This document shows, piece by piece, positions 9,185-17,666 of a stretch of DNA of 64,000 bases. Source of the stretch: Planosporangium flavigriseum (GTDB lineage: Bacteria > Actinomycetota > Actinomycetes > Mycobacteriales > Micromonosporaceae). A program made the position numbers and the translations under genes. Position 1 is the stretch's first letter, and the number at the start of each line of letters is the position of its first letter. The stretch is from the NCBI RefSeq assembly GCF_011947225.1, contig NZ_JAATVW010000012.1, positions 116,944 to 180,943 of the forward strand. Direction: 5' to 3'. Below the pieces are notes generated by a model that had not been told where the DNA came from, did not search any database, and was given only the letters and a program-made list of their open reading frames with translations.

Positions 9185-10519
9185 ATGGACGGGGTCGAGC
9201 ACCAGCGCGACGAGCTGACGGAGCGCATTGCTGACGGGATGTCGCGCATCACCGAGCTGGATCAGGCCCACCAGGCCATGGCGGCGCGGTACGCCCAGCT
9301 GTCCCATGAGCTGGCGGAGACCAACCGCGGCGTGGTGGCGCTCTATGCCGAGCTGGACGAGCAGTCGCGCCGGCTCGCCGCGCTCGCAGAGACGACCCTC
9401 GAGGTGAACCAGGCCGCGACGTACGGCGACCTACTCGAGGCCGCTGTGGCCGGTGCGGCCCGGATGTTCGGTGCCCCGGCCCTGGCCAGCGCGTGCCGCC
9501 CCGATGGGGCGCGGCTCGTCGCGGTCGCTCGAGCCGACGGTGCGCCGCCCTCGGCCGGCCCGTGGACCGGGCCACCGCCGCCGGGAATCGCAAACACCAA
9601 GGTGGGAGCGGTCATCCGCAGCGAACTGGCCGCCCGCTGGGCGACCCTGCTGCCTGACCTGCCGGGCGAGGCGGTGTCCGTGGCGGCGGTCCGGGTACGC
9701 GAAACCCGGCCGCCGGGCTTCATCGCGGTCGGGGTCAGTGACCTGGACGGCGACGACGCCCACGTGCTGCGCCAACTCGCCCAGGCGATGGCGCTCGCGA
9801 TCGAGGCGATGCGGGTACACGACGAGGAGCGGCAGGTCGCGCTCACCGTTCAGCGGAGCCTGCTGCCCCGTGAGCTTCCGGAGACGCCCGGCTTCGACGT
9901 CAGCGTGCGGTACGTGCCGGCCAGCTCGCAGGCCGAGATCGGCGGGGACTTCTACGAACTGGCGATGATCGACGGTCAGCTCGTCGTGGCGATCGGCGAT
10001 GTCGTCGGCCACTCGCTGCACGCGGCGACCGTGATGGGCGAACTGCGGCACGCGCTCCGGGCGTACGTCATCGAGGGGCACGGCCCGGCGGCGGTGCTGT
10101 GGCAGCTGAACCGGCTCATGGTGCGGCTGCTCCCCGACGAGATCGCGACGGTCTGCCTGCTGACGGTCGATCAGGGCACGGGCCGGGTCAGGGCGGCCAA
10201 CGGGGGCCACCTGCCGCCGTTGGTGATCTTCGACGGTAAGGCGCAGCCGGTCGAGGTGGCCGGGCCGCTGCTGGGCGTCGAGGTCGACCGGCCCGACGAT
10301 GTCGTGTTCGATCTGCCCTCCGGCGCGATCCTGGTGCTGCTCACCGACGGTCTCGTGGAGCGCTACGACCGGTCGTTCGACGCGGGCTTGGGCCTCGTCC
10401 TCGACGCCGCGACCGCGGTCGCGGACGATCTGGAGGCGTTCGCCGACCGGCTGCTCGCAGCCGCGGACGCTGAGACCAGCGAGGACGACATCGCGCTGGT
10501 GGTGCTCCGGCGCCGGTGA
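9185..10519 (+). CDS. GAF-domain PP2C (RsbU/SpoIIE-type) serine phosphatase
   Basis: 444 residues from ATG 9185. A GTG at 9137, which overlaps the previous stop, would add 16 residues and cannot be excluded. Residues 1-60 form a coiled coil (ERIADGMSRITELDQAHQAM). Residues about 75-205 form a GAF-like domain. Residues about 215-444 form a PP2C_SIG domain with GGDFYELAMID, AIGDVVGHSLHAATVM, LLTDGLVERYD and EDDIALVVLRRR, keeping all the metal-binding aspartates. It would act as the phosphatase output of the rsbR-S-T module by dephosphorylating an anti-anti-sigma factor encoded elsewhere. It lacks an obvious RsbU-type RsbT-binding N-terminus. Confidence 0.9.
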   Translation: MDGVEHQRDELTERIADGMSRITELDQAHQAMAARYAQLSHELAETNRGVVALYAELDEQSRRLAALAETTLEVNQAATYGDLLEAAVAGAARMFGAPALASACRPDGARLVAVARADGAPPSAGPWTGPPPPGIANTKVGAVIRSELAARWATLLPDLPGEAVSVAAVRVRETRPPGFIAVGVSDLDGDDAHVLRQLAQAMALAIEAMRVHDEERQVALTVQRSLLPRELPETPGFDVSVRYVPASSQAEIGGDFYELAMIDGQLVVAIGDVVGHSLHAATVMGELRHALRAYVIEGHGPAAVLWQLNRLMVRLLPDEIATVCLLTVDQGTGRVRAANGGHLPPLVIFDGKAQPVEVAGPLLGVEVDRPDDVVFDLPSGAILVLLTDGLVERYDRSFDAGLGLVLDAATAVADDLEAFADRLLAAADAETSEDDIALVVLRRR

Positions 10520-10521
10520 TC

Positions 10522-10587
10522 TTCCCCTCTTCCTGAGGAGGGCGCCCCCGTCACGGAATCGACCGGAAGAGGGACGCCCTCCTCAGG
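10522..10587. repeat. Overlapping hairpins after the stress module (AGGAGGGxGCCCC repeat family)
   Basis: CCTGAGGAGGGCG (10532-10544) pairs perfectly with CGCCCTCCTCAGG (10575-10587). A second pair, CCTCTTCC (10526-10533) with GGAAGAGG (10565-10572), interleaves with it in A-B-A'-B' order, so the two stems form a pseudoknot or alternate. The element lies 3 bases after the PP2C stop and resembles the repeats at 23477-23558. It is a likely terminator and a probable copy of a dispersed repeat. Confidence 0.6.
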
Positions 10588-10650
10588 CAGCGGGCGCATT
10601 AGCTGGGATCGGACGCAGGTCCGGTTGTGCGACGTGTCAAACTGTGACCC

Positions 10651-11829
10651 GTGCTGCGCTGGTTGACCGCTGGAGAATCACATGGCCCGGCGCTCGTGGC
10701 GATCCTGGAGGGTGTTCCCGCCGGGATCGCGGTGACGAGCGCTGAGATCGCCCACGAGCTGGGCCGCCGACGCCTGGGCTACGGCCGGGGCGCCCGGATG
10801 AGCTTCGAGCAGGACGAGGTCGAGTTCATCGGCGGCGTCCGGCACGGGCTCACCCAGGGCAGCCCGGTCGCCGTACAGGTCGGCAACACCGAGTGGCCCA
10901 AGTGGGAGAAGGTCATGTCGGCCGACCCGGTCGACCCCGAGGAGCTTGCGAGCATGGCCCGTAACGCTCCGCTGACCCGTCCCCGGCCCGGCCACGCCGA
11001 CCTGGCCGGCATGCAGAAGTACGGCCACACCGACGCCCGGCCGATCCTGGAGCGCGCCAGCGCGCGGGAGACCGCCGCGCGGGTGGCCGTGGGTACCGTG
11101 GCCAAGTCCTTCCTGCGCCAGGCGCTCGGCATCGAGATCGTCTCGCACGTGGTCGAACTGGGCAGCGTCGCCGTCAAGCCGGGGCTGCAGCCGCGCCCCG
11201 AGGACGCCGAGCGCATCGACGCCGACCCGCTGCGCTGCCTGGACCCGGACGCCAGCGCGCGCATGGTCGAGGAGGTCGACGCGGCCAAGAAGGACGCCGA
11301 CACCCTCGGCGGGATCGTGGAGGTGCTCGCGTACGGGGTGCCGCCGGGCCTGGGCAGCCACGTCCAGTGGGACCGCAAGCTGGACGCCCGCCTCGCGACC
11401 GCGCTCATGTCGATCCAGGCGATCAAGGGTGTCGAGATCGGTGACGCCTTTACCCAGGCCCGTTCGCGCGGGTCGGAGGCGCACGACGAGATCATCCCGA
11501 CGGCCGACGGGGTCCGGCGGGTCACCGACCGGGCCGGCGGCCTGGAGGGTGGCATCACCAACGGCGAGCCGGTACGGGTACGCGCGGCGATGAAGCCCAT
11601 CTCCTCGCTCAACCGGGCGCTGCAGACGGTGGACGTGACGACCGGCGAGCCGGCGACCGCGATCAACCAGCGTTCGGACGTGTGCGCGGTGCCCGCCGCG
11701 GCCGTGGTCGCCGAGGCGATGGTCGCGCTGGTTCTCGCCGAGGCGGCGCTGGAGAAGTTCGGCGGCGACTCGGTGGCCGAGATCCAGCGCAACCTGCGCG
11801 GCTACCTCGACAACCTGGTGATCCGGTGA
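10651..11829 (+). CDS. aroC: Chorismate synthase
   Basis: 392 residues from GTG 10651. It makes chorismate from EPSP using reduced FMN. Family signatures are present: [11 protein letters not shown] near residue 7, [22 protein letters not shown] near 110, [13 protein letters not shown] and [10 protein letters not shown]. Length and motifs are those of the monofunctional bacterial enzyme. The stop overlaps the aroK start (GTGA, 11826-11829), so aroC-K-B-Q form one tightly coupled transcript. The promoter must lie in 10588-10650, where no clear hexamer pair is seen. Confidence 0.97.
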   Translation: MLRWLTAGESHGPALVAILEGVPAGIAVTSAEIAHELGRRRLGYGRGARMSFEQDEVEFIGGVRHGLTQGSPVAVQVGNTEWPKWEKVMSADPVDPEELASMARNAPLTRPRPGHADLAGMQKYGHTDARPILERASARETAARVAVGTVAKSFLRQALGIEIVSHVVELGSVAVKPGLQPRPEDAERIDADPLRCLDPDASARMVEEVDAAKKDADTLGGIVEVLAYGVPPGLGSHVQWDRKLDARLATALMSIQAIKGVEIGDAFTQARSRGSEAHDEIIPTADGVRRVTDRAGGLEGGITNGEPVRVRAAMKPISSLNRALQTVDVTTGEPATAINQRSDVCAVPAAAVVAEAMVALVLAEAALEKFGGDSVAEIQRNLRGYLDNLVIR

Positions 11830-12341
11830 CCGCTCCGGTCTGCGTGCTCGTCGGGCCGCCCGGCGCCGGCAAGACCACGGTCGGCCAGCTGGTCGCGGCC
11901 GCGCTCGGCGTGCCGTTCACCGATGCCGACGCGGAGATCGAGGCCGTCGCGGGCAAGCCGATCCCCGAGATCTTCATCGACGACGGCGAGGAGCACTTCC
12001 GGACCCTGGAGCGGTCGGCCGTGGCGACGGCGCTCGGCACCTTCACCGGTGTCCTGGCCCTCGGCGGCGGGGCGATCCTGGCCGAGGAGACCCGCGAGCG
12101 GCTGGCCGGGCACACCGTGGTGTACCTGTCGGTCGAGCTGGCGGACGCGGCGAAGCGCGTCGGGCTCGGCGCCGGCCGTCCCCTCCTGGCCCTGAACCCG
12201 CGCGCGACGCTCAAGCACCTGCTCGACCAGCGCCGCCCGCTGTACGAGGAGGTCGCCACGATCGTGGTGGCCACCGACGGCCGCACTCCCGAGGAGGTCG
12301 CGGCCGAGGTCACGACCGCGCTGAGGAAGCCCATCCGATGA
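11826..12341 (+). CDS. aroK: Shikimate kinase
   Basis: 171 residues from the overlapping GTG at 11826. The Walker A motif is GPPGAGKTT (residues 10-18). Shikimate-binding D33/D35 lie in FTDADAE and R59 in EEHFRTLE. The LALGGGAIL loop and a basic lid (GAGRPLL) follow. It phosphorylates shikimate with ATP. The final bases overlap the aroB start (ATGA). The length is normal for AroK/AroL. Confidence 0.96.
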   Translation: MTAPVCVLVGPPGAGKTTVGQLVAAALGVPFTDADAEIEAVAGKPIPEIFIDDGEEHFRTLERSAVATALGTFTGVLALGGGAILAEETRERLAGHTVVYLSVELADAAKRVGLGAGRPLLALNPRATLKHLLDQRRPLYEEVATIVVATDGRTPEEVAAEVTTALRKPIR

Positions 12342-13414
12342 GCCAGCCCACCGTCATCGAGGTTGCCGGCGACCAGCCCTACCGGGTGCTGGTCGGCCGC
12401 GACCTGCTCGGCCACCTGCCCCCGCTGCTGGAGGGCGCCGCCCAGGTTGCGGTGCTGTTCGCGGCGCCGCTGCGGGCGTACGCCGACCGGATCGCCGACG
12501 CGCTGCGGGCGGCCGGGATGGCCCCGCTGCCGATCGAGGTTCCCGACGCCGAGGAGGGGAAGGCGATCGAGGTCGCAGCCCGGTGCTGGGACGCGCTCGG
12601 CGGGGCGGGCTTCACGCGTACCGATGCGGTTGTCGGCGTCGGCGGGGGAGCCGTGACCGACCTGGCCGGCTTCGTCGCCGCCTGCTGGCTGCGCGGGGTA
12701 CGCGTGGTGCAGGTGCCGACCAGCCTGCTCGGCATGGTCGACGCCGCGGTCGGCGGGAAGACCGGGGTCAACACCGCAGCCGGTAAGAATCTGGTCGGGG
12801 CGTTCCACCCGCCGGCGGGGGTGCTGTGCGACCTGTCGTCCCTCGACACGCTGCCGGCCGACGATCTGCGGGCCGGACTCGCCGAGGTGATCAAGTGCGG
12901 GTTCATCGCGGACCCGGCGATTTTGGATATCGTCGAGGCCGACCCGGCCGCGGCGACCGACCCGGGCAGCGCGGCCCTGCGTGACCTGGTCGAGCGGGCC
13001 GTCCGGGTGAAGGCCCGGGTAGTCGGGGAGGACCTGCGCGAATCGGGGCTGCGGGAGATCCTCAACTACGGTCACACGCTGGGCCACGCGATCGAGAAGC
13101 TCGAGGGGTACCGCTGGAAGCACGGCCACGCCGTCTCCGTCGGCCTGGTCTACGCGGCGGCGCTGGCGCGCCTGGCCGGCCGGCTCGACGAGGCCACCGA
13201 GGCCCGGCACGAGCGGGTGCTGAGCTCGGTCGGGTTGCCGGTGTCCTACCACGCCGAGGCGTGGCCCGACCTGCACGCGGCGATGCGCGTGGACAAGAAG
13301 GCGCGGGGGGCCCGGCTGCGCTTCGTCGTGCTGGACGCCCTCGCTCAGCCCTCCATTCTGGATTCGCCGTCGGATGAATTGCTGCGCGCCGCTTACTCGG
13401 AGGTGTCCGCGTGA
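12338..13414 (+). CDS. aroB: 3-Dehydroquinate synthase
   Basis: 358 residues. It converts DAHP to 3-dehydroquinate with catalytic NAD+ and a metal. The NAD-binding [22 protein letters not shown] block is present. Metal ligands are visible as Glu in LAEVIKCG, His in [13 protein letters not shown] and His in [10 protein letters not shown]. Start and stop overlap aroK and aroQ by four bases each. Dedicated 2-deoxy-scyllo-inosose synthases share the fold, but the aro context makes AroB secure. Confidence 0.97.
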   Translation: MSQPTVIEVAGDQPYRVLVGRDLLGHLPPLLEGAAQVAVLFAAPLRAYADRIADALRAAGMAPLPIEVPDAEEGKAIEVAARCWDALGGAGFTRTDAVVGVGGGAVTDLAGFVAACWLRGVRVVQVPTSLLGMVDAAVGGKTGVNTAAGKNLVGAFHPPAGVLCDLSSLDTLPADDLRAGLAEVIKCGFIADPAILDIVEADPAAATDPGSAALRDLVERAVRVKARVVGEDLRESGLREILNYGHTLGHAIEKLEGYRWKHGHAVSVGLVYAAALARLAGRLDEATEARHERVLSSVGLPVSYHAEAWPDLHAAMRVDKKARGARLRFVVLDALAQPSILDSPSDELLRAAYSEVSA

Positions 13415-13851
13415 AGGTTTACGTGTTGAACGGGCCCAACCTCGGGCGCCTGGGCACCCGTCAACCGGAGGTTTACGGGTCGACCACGCACGCCGACCTG
13501 GCCGAACTGTGCGCACGGGTCGGCAAGGAGCGGGGACTCGACGTCGAGGTGCGCCAGACCGACGCCGAGCACGAGATGCTGGGTTGGCTGCACGCGGCCG
13601 CCGACGAGGGCGCTGCGGTGGTGCTCAACCCCGGCGCCTGGTCGCACTACTCGTACGCGCTGCGCGACGCCTGCGCCCTGCTGCGCGGCCCGCTCGTCGA
13701 GGTGCACATCTCCAACATCCACGCCCGCGAGGAGTTCCGGCACCACTCGGTGGTGTCCGCCGTCGCCACCGGGGTGATCTGCGGACTCGGCATCGACGGG
13801 TACCGGCTGGCGCTGGATCACGTGGCCGCTCGGACGGCCTCCGAGGCGTAG
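13411..13851 (+). CDS. aroQ: 3-Dehydroquinate dehydratase, type II
   Basis: 146 residues from GTG 13411. The type II signature [18 protein letters not shown] is at residues 6-23 with catalytic Tyr22. [17 protein letters not shown] holds the catalytic histidine, and an N-P-G-A-W-S-H substrate loop is present. It dehydrates 3-dehydroquinate to 3-dehydroshikimate as a dodecamer. It is the last gene of the aro operon. aroE is separate at 5450. Confidence 0.97.
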   Translation: MKVYVLNGPNLGRLGTRQPEVYGSTTHADLAELCARVGKERGLDVEVRQTDAEHEMLGWLHAAADEGAAVVLNPGAWSHYSYALRDACALLRGPLVEVHISNIHAREEFRHHSVVSAVATGVICGLGIDGYRLALDHVAARTASEA

Positions 13852-14255
13852 CAGTACGAGCGCGACGGCAACGCTGACCGCGCCCGCCGCCATCTCGGCC
13901 GGACTGAGATTGCCGTCCGGCATCAGGATGCACCGAGCCGCGACCACCACGGCCGCCGCAGCGGGCAGCGCGCCACAACCGGTGCCTCCGAGCGCCAGCA
14001 GGACCGACCCGGCGACGCCTAGCGGTCGGTACGTCGTCATCCGCACCGCGACACGCTGGCAGCATCTGGTGGCCTGGCGGCAATGCGGCGGTGTCGTCTT
14101 CGGGCCGACATCTTGGATATGCAGGTCACGCGGCGGGACTAGCGTGAGGATGGGTAGCAGGACAGGCGATCTGGGACCCATCGACGAGTGATCGGCCTCG
14201 AGCCGGTACACTTCTTCGGTTCAGTAGACAGCCGGAGACGGAGACGCGCGTACGT
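13852..14255. other. 404-bp gap between aroQ and efp without a convincing gene
   Basis: Nothing here passes as a gene. Read on the minus strand from an ATG at 14040, the first 65 or so codons are strongly hydrophobic (GVAGSVLLALGG, AAAAVVVAARC), but the frame has no stop until 13393, deep inside aroQ, and becomes typical antisense sequence there. This could be a relic of a small membrane gene. The right end holds the efp promoter region, with TACACT at 14207-14212 as the best -10 candidate and a GGAGACGGAGACG purine tract before the start. Confidence 0.5.
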
Positions 14256-14813
14256 ATGGCCACCACGAATGACCTCAAGAACGGCCTGGTCCTCAACCTC
14301 GACGGCGAACTCTGGTCCGTCGTGGAGTTCCAGCACGTCAAGCCCGGCAAGGGCGGCGCGTTCGTGCGGACCACGCTGAAGAACGTCCTCTCCGGCAAGG
14401 TCGTCGACCGCACCTTCAACGCGGGTACCAAGGTCGACACCGCGACCGTCGACAAGCGGACGATGCAGTACCTGTACGCCGACGGCGACGACTTCGTCTT
14501 CATGGACCTCGACACCTACGACCAGATCCCGGTGTCCGGCGCGACCGTCGGCGACGCGGCGAAGTACCTGCTGCCCGAGGCCGAGGCGACCGTGGCCACC
14601 CACGAGGGCGTGCCGCTGTACGTCGAACTGCCGACGAGCGTGGTCCTGGAAGTCACCTACACCGAGCCCGGCCTGCAGGGTGACCGTTCGACCGGAGGCA
14701 ACAAGCCGGCGACCGTGGAGACCGGCGCGACGGTGGCGGTGCCGCTGTTCATCTCGACCGGCGAGAAGATCAAGGTCGACACCCGCGACGGACGTTACCT
14801 CGGACGGGCGTGA
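14256..14813 (+). CDS. efp: Translation elongation factor P
   Basis: 185 residues, full length, with three beta-barrel domains. EF-P rescues ribosomes stalled at polyproline by entering between the P and E sites. The domain I tip loop reads [11 protein letters not shown], which puts the functional lysine at residue 32. Actinobacterial EF-P is known for an unmodified lysine in a rigid PGKGP loop; here the second proline is glycine. The C-terminal signature [19 protein letters not shown] is intact. nusB follows 7 bases later. Confidence 0.97.
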   Translation: MATTNDLKNGLVLNLDGELWSVVEFQHVKPGKGGAFVRTTLKNVLSGKVVDRTFNAGTKVDTATVDKRTMQYLYADGDDFVFMDLDTYDQIPVSGATVGDAAKYLLPEAEATVATHEGVPLYVELPTSVVLEVTYTEPGLQGDRSTGGNKPATVETGATVAVPLFISTGEKIKVDTRDGRYLGRA

Positions 14814-14820
14814 GTTCGCA

Positions 14821-15279
14821 GTGAGTAAACCACGCGGCAAGAGCTTCACCGGCGACGTCACGTCGACGATGTCGTCGCGCCGCAAGGCCCGTAAGCGCGC
14901 GCTGGACGTGCTGTACGAGGCCGACGTCCGCCAGGCGCCGATCACCGACGTGCTGGAGGCCTACGTCGAGCGGCTGCCCGAGCCCAAGCCGGAGCAGCTC
15001 GACTACACGGTGGCCCTGGCGAACGGGGTGGCCGGGCAGCGAGACCGCGTCGACGAACTCATCGCCAGCTACGCCGAGGGGTGGACCCTCGACCGCATGC
15101 CGGTCGTCGACCGCAACCTCGCCCGCATCGCCGTCTACGAGCTGATGTTCCGCGACGAGATCGACGACGCCGTCGCGATCACCGAGGCGGTCGAGCTGGC
15201 GAAGGCGCTGTCTACCGAAGATTCGCCCCGCTTCCTCAACGGTGTGCTCGGGCGGATCGCCGAGTACACCAACCGCTGA
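14821..15279 (+). CDS. nusB: Transcription antitermination protein NusB
   Basis: 152 residues from GTG 14821. An internal ATG at 14869 would give a 136-residue form closer to the family norm. The all-helical NusB fold shows SSRRKARKRALDVLYEAD at the start of the conserved region, then DRMPVVDRNLARIAVYELMF and ITEAVELAKALSTEDSPRFLNGVLG. NusB with NusE binds boxA RNA in rRNA transcripts. The N-terminal extension is basic. The efp-nusB pair is usual in actinobacteria. A very strong hairpin follows. Confidence 0.95.
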   Translation: MSKPRGKSFTGDVTSTMSSRRKARKRALDVLYEADVRQAPITDVLEAYVERLPEPKPEQLDYTVALANGVAGQRDRVDELIASYAEGWTLDRMPVVDRNLARIAVYELMFRDEIDDAVAITEAVELAKALSTEDSPRFLNGVLGRIAEYTNR

Positions 15280-15281
15280 AG

Positions 15282-15339
15282 CCCGTCATAACGATCGAGG
15301 GAAGTGGCACCGGCCACTTCCCTCGATCGTTATGACGGG
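15282..15339. terminator. Bidirectional terminator, 27-bp perfect hairpin between nusB and bldD
   Basis: Bases 15282-15308 are perfectly complementary to 15313-15339 with a 4-nt loop (ACCG). It begins 3 bases after the nusB stop and ends 5 bases before the bldD stop on the other strand, so it serves both convergent transcripts. The inner stem GGGAAGTGGC and the GATCG block are shared with the hairpin at 49284-49332. Confidence 0.85.
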
Positions 15340-15343
15340 TGAG

Positions 15344-15832
15344 TCAGGAGTTGAACAGGCTGCGCGGGTCGGCAACGGTCACGCCAGCCTCGGTCAGCCG
15401 CTCTACCAGGCCGGACGGGGACGAGTCGTAGACGATGGCGAGCGCCCGGAGGTCGTCGGCCCGGATCGACAGCACCCGGCCGTTGTAGTCGCCGCGCTGC
15501 TGCTGGATCGCACGCGCGTACCGGGCGACGTAGGCCAGGTCGTCGCTGGTCTGGTCGTACAGCTTCTCCAGGTCCAGGACGATCTTGTTGGTGGGCTCGT
15601 GGCGCACGCCGCTGCCTTCGGGCAGCAGTTCGGCCACCGGTACCCGGTAGAATTCGGCGAGCTCGGCGAGGCGCGAGACGGTCACGGCACGGTCGCCGCG
15701 CTCGTACGAGCCGACCACGACGGCCTTCCAGCGCCCGGCCGACTTCTCCTCGACGCCCTGCAGGGAGAGGCCCTGCTGCTGGCGGATGGAGCGCAGGCGG
15801 GCACCAAGGGATTTGGCGTACTCAGACGGCAT
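15344..15832 (-). CDS. bldD: Developmental transcription regulator BldD
   Basis: 162 residues from an ATG at 15832, with a GGGAG RBS upstream on the minus strand. The N-terminal HTH_3 domain (residues about 1-75) matches BldD closely: PSEYAKSLGARLRSIRQQQG, RWKAVVVGSYERGDRAVT. The C-terminal domain carries the c-di-GMP signature RGDYNGRVLSIRADD, which fits RxD-X8-RxxD. In Streptomyces a tetramer of c-di-GMP bridges two BldD molecules to repress sporulation genes. It is divergent from pyrR. A receiver/GGDEF-like gene at 35475 is a possible c-di-GMP enzyme in the same window. Confidence 0.97.
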   Translation of the reverse strand: MPSEYAKSLGARLRSIRQQQGLSLQGVEEKSAGRWKAVVVGSYERGDRAVTVSRLAELAEFYRVPVAELLPEGSGVRHEPTNKIVLDLEKLYDQTSDDLAYVARYARAIQQQRGDYNGRVLSIRADDLRALAIVYDSSPSGLVERLTEAGVTVADPRSLFNS

Positions 15833-15958
15833 ACGGACACTCCCAGTCACTGGCCCGAGGGTTCTCCCGAGCAATCGCTACGGAGCGTGACCGTAATCGG
15901 GTTGTGAGATGTGGTCAAGTACTCGTGACCCTTCCGTATCCCTGGTCAGGCGGGTTGC

Positions 15959-15964
15959 TAGGCT
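15959..15964 (+). promoter_or_regulatory. pyrR: Candidate -10 of the pyr operon promoter
   Basis: TAGGCT at 15959-15964 is a fair actinobacterial -10. It would place the start near 15971, leaving a leader of about 50 nt that contains the PyrR-type hairpin and the RBS. The -35 is poor. bldD reads away from 15832, so 15833-15958 must also hold its promoter. Confidence 0.4.
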
Positions 15965-15991
15965 GTGTGACGGCCTGACGTCCTTTAACGA

Positions 15992-16009
15992 CCCGTCCAG
16001 TGAGGCGGG
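15992..16009 (+). promoter_or_regulatory. pyrR: PyrR-binding RNA hairpin over the pyrR ribosome binding site
   Basis: The leader contains TCCAGTGAGG (15996-16005), which matches the core of PyrR binding loops in Bacillus (UCCAGNGAGG). It folds as CCCG-T-CC-AGTGA-GG-CGGG with a bulged T, the same shape as those loops. Its 3' arm runs into the purine-rich RBS (16007-16018) 6 bases before the TTG start at 16024. PyrR bound with UMP would therefore hide the RBS. PyrR-dependent translational repression of this kind has been described in Mycobacterium smegmatis. The assignment here is by sequence match only. Confidence 0.65.
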
Positions 16010-16023
16010 GAAGGGGGTCCATT

Positions 16024-16755
16024 TTGACGTATCCATCGTCCGGTCCGCAGACCGGCGCCGACGCATCGAAGAGCGCTATTTCCCCTGGTACAGGTGGTGT
16101 AGCGCCGGGTGGCCCGACAGCCGCCCCCGGGGATGGCGCGCCGACGCCTCCGCAGTTCTCATCGGCATCCGCACCGTCGAAGCCGTCACCCTCCGACGAC
16201 AAGGCATCCTCCGACGGGCCAGCGAAGACGATCCTTTCCGCTGCCGACATCGTCCGAGTGGTTGACCGGATCGCGCACCAGATTCTGGAGAAGACGTCCG
16301 GCGCCGCCGACACGATCCTGCTCGGCGTACCGACCCGTGGCGTCCCGCTCGCCCACCGGCTCGCTGCGCGCATCCACGCCTTCGAGGGTGTCGCCGTGCC
16401 CGTCGGTGCGCTCGACGTCACCCTTTACCGCGACGACCTGCGGCTACGCGGCGCCCGAGCGCTCGGGCGCACCGAGTTGCCGCCCGGCGGCGTCGACGGG
16501 CGGCGGGTGATCCTCATCGACGACGTCCTGTTCTCCGGCCGTACCGTCCGGGCCGCTCTCGATGCGCTCGGTGACCTCGGCCGTCCACGCTCCGTGCAGT
16601 TGGCCGTACTGGTCGACCGTGGTCACCGAGAGTTGCCGATCCGTGCCGACTACGTGGGCAAGAACATCCCCACGGCGCTGGCCGAGAAGGTACGGGTCTC
16701 GCTGACGGAGACCGACGGCGCCGACGAGGTACGACTGCTGGGAGGTGCCGCATGA
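16024..16755 (+). CDS. pyrR: Bifunctional pyr operon regulator / uracil phosphoribosyltransferase PyrR
   Basis: 243 residues from a TTG at 16024, chosen because a long purine RBS (GGGGAAGGGGG, 16007-16017) sits just before it. A GTG at 16000 lies within the RNA hairpin and has no RBS. Residues 1-70 are an unusual Pro/Ala/Ser/Gly-rich, probably disordered extension. The PRTase core starts at [14 protein letters not shown], with [12 protein letters not shown], the PRPP loop [17 protein letters not shown] and the C-terminal [12 protein letters not shown]. PyrR senses UMP and binds pyr mRNA. It is the first gene of the pyr operon and overlaps pyrB by ATGA. Confidence 0.93.
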   Translation: MTYPSSGPQTGADASKSAISPGTGGVAPGGPTAAPGDGAPTPPQFSSASAPSKPSPSDDKASSDGPAKTILSAADIVRVVDRIAHQILEKTSGAADTILLGVPTRGVPLAHRLAARIHAFEGVAVPVGALDVTLYRDDLRLRGARALGRTELPPGGVDGRRVILIDDVLFSGRTVRAALDALGDLGRPRSVQLAVLVDRGHRELPIRADYVGKNIPTALAEKVRVSLTETDGADEVRLLGGAA

Positions 16756-17666
16756 TCCGGCACCTGCTGTCTGCCGGGGACCTCGACGCGGCGACCGCCA
16801 CGCTGGTCCTCGACACCGCCCAGGAGATGGCCTCGCTCGCCGACCGGGAGGTCAAGAAGCTGCCGACGCTGCGCGGCCGTACCGTGGTCAACCTCTTCTA
16901 CGAGGACTCCACCCGTACCCGGATCTCGTTCGAGGCGGCGGCCAAGCGACTGAGCGCCGACGTGATCAACTTCTCGGCCAAGGGCTCCAGCGTGTCCAAG
17001 GGGGAGAGCCTCAAGGACACCGCCCTCACACTGCAGGCGATGGGCGCCGACGCGGTCGTGATCCGCCACTCGGCCTCCGGCGCGCCGCACCGGCTCGCCA
17101 ACTGGATCGACGGCACCGTGGTCAACGCCGGCGACGGCACGCACGAGCACCCGACGCAGGCGCTGCTCGACGCGTACACGATGCGCTCGCGCCTCGGCCG
17201 CCTGTCCGGCCTCAACGTCGCGATCGTCGGCGACGTGTTGCACAGCCGGGTCGCCCGCTCCAACGTCCTGTTGCTGCACACCCTCGGCGCCAAGGTGACC
17301 CTGGTCGCGCCGCCGACGCTGCTGCCGGTCGGGGTGGATGCGTGGCCGGCGGAGACCAGCTACCACCTCGACTCCGTGCTGCCCGACGCGGACGTGGTGA
17401 TGATGCTGCGCGTGCAGCGGGAGCGGATGGACCAGGCGTACTTCCCGTCGGCCCGCGAGTACTCCCGCCGCTACGGGCTGGACGGCGCCCGGATGCGCCG
17501 GCTGCCCGAGCACGCCATCGTCATGCACCCGGGCCCGATGAACCGGGGCATGGAGATCACTCCGGAGGTCGCGGACTCCCCGCGCTCCACCATCGTCGAG
17601 CAGGTCGCCAACGGCGTGAGCGTCCGGATGGCCGTGCTCTACCTGTTGCTGGGGGGCAAGGTATGA
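16752..17666 (+). CDS. pyrB: Aspartate carbamoyltransferase catalytic subunit
   Basis: 304 residues. The carbamoyl phosphate motif [13 protein letters not shown] is near residue 52. [10 protein letters not shown] and [11 protein letters not shown] are the other active-site blocks. It condenses carbamoyl phosphate and aspartate, the first committed step to UMP. No pyrI regulatory subunit gene is present, as is usual for actinobacteria, where control comes through PyrR. It overlaps pyrR and pyrC by four bases at each end. Confidence 0.98.
   Translation: MIRHLLSAGDLDAATATLVLDTAQEMASLADREVKKLPTLRGRTVVNLFYEDSTRTRISFEAAAKRLSADVINFSAKGSSVSKGESLKDTALTLQAMGADAVVIRHSASGAPHRLANWIDGTVVNAGDGTHEHPTQALLDAYTMRSRLGRLSGLNVAIVGDVLHSRVARSNVLLLHTLGAKVTLVAPPTLLPVGVDAWPAETSYHLDSVLPDADVVMMLRVQRERMDQAYFPSAREYSRRYGLDGARMRRLPEHAIVMHPGPMNRGMEITPEVADSPRSTIVEQVANGVSVRMAVLYLLLGGKV

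Noticed and set aside
13393..14211. Minus-strand frame over aroQ and the following gap
   Set aside because: No stop until deep inside aroQ and antisense composition there; at most a gene relic, reported as such.
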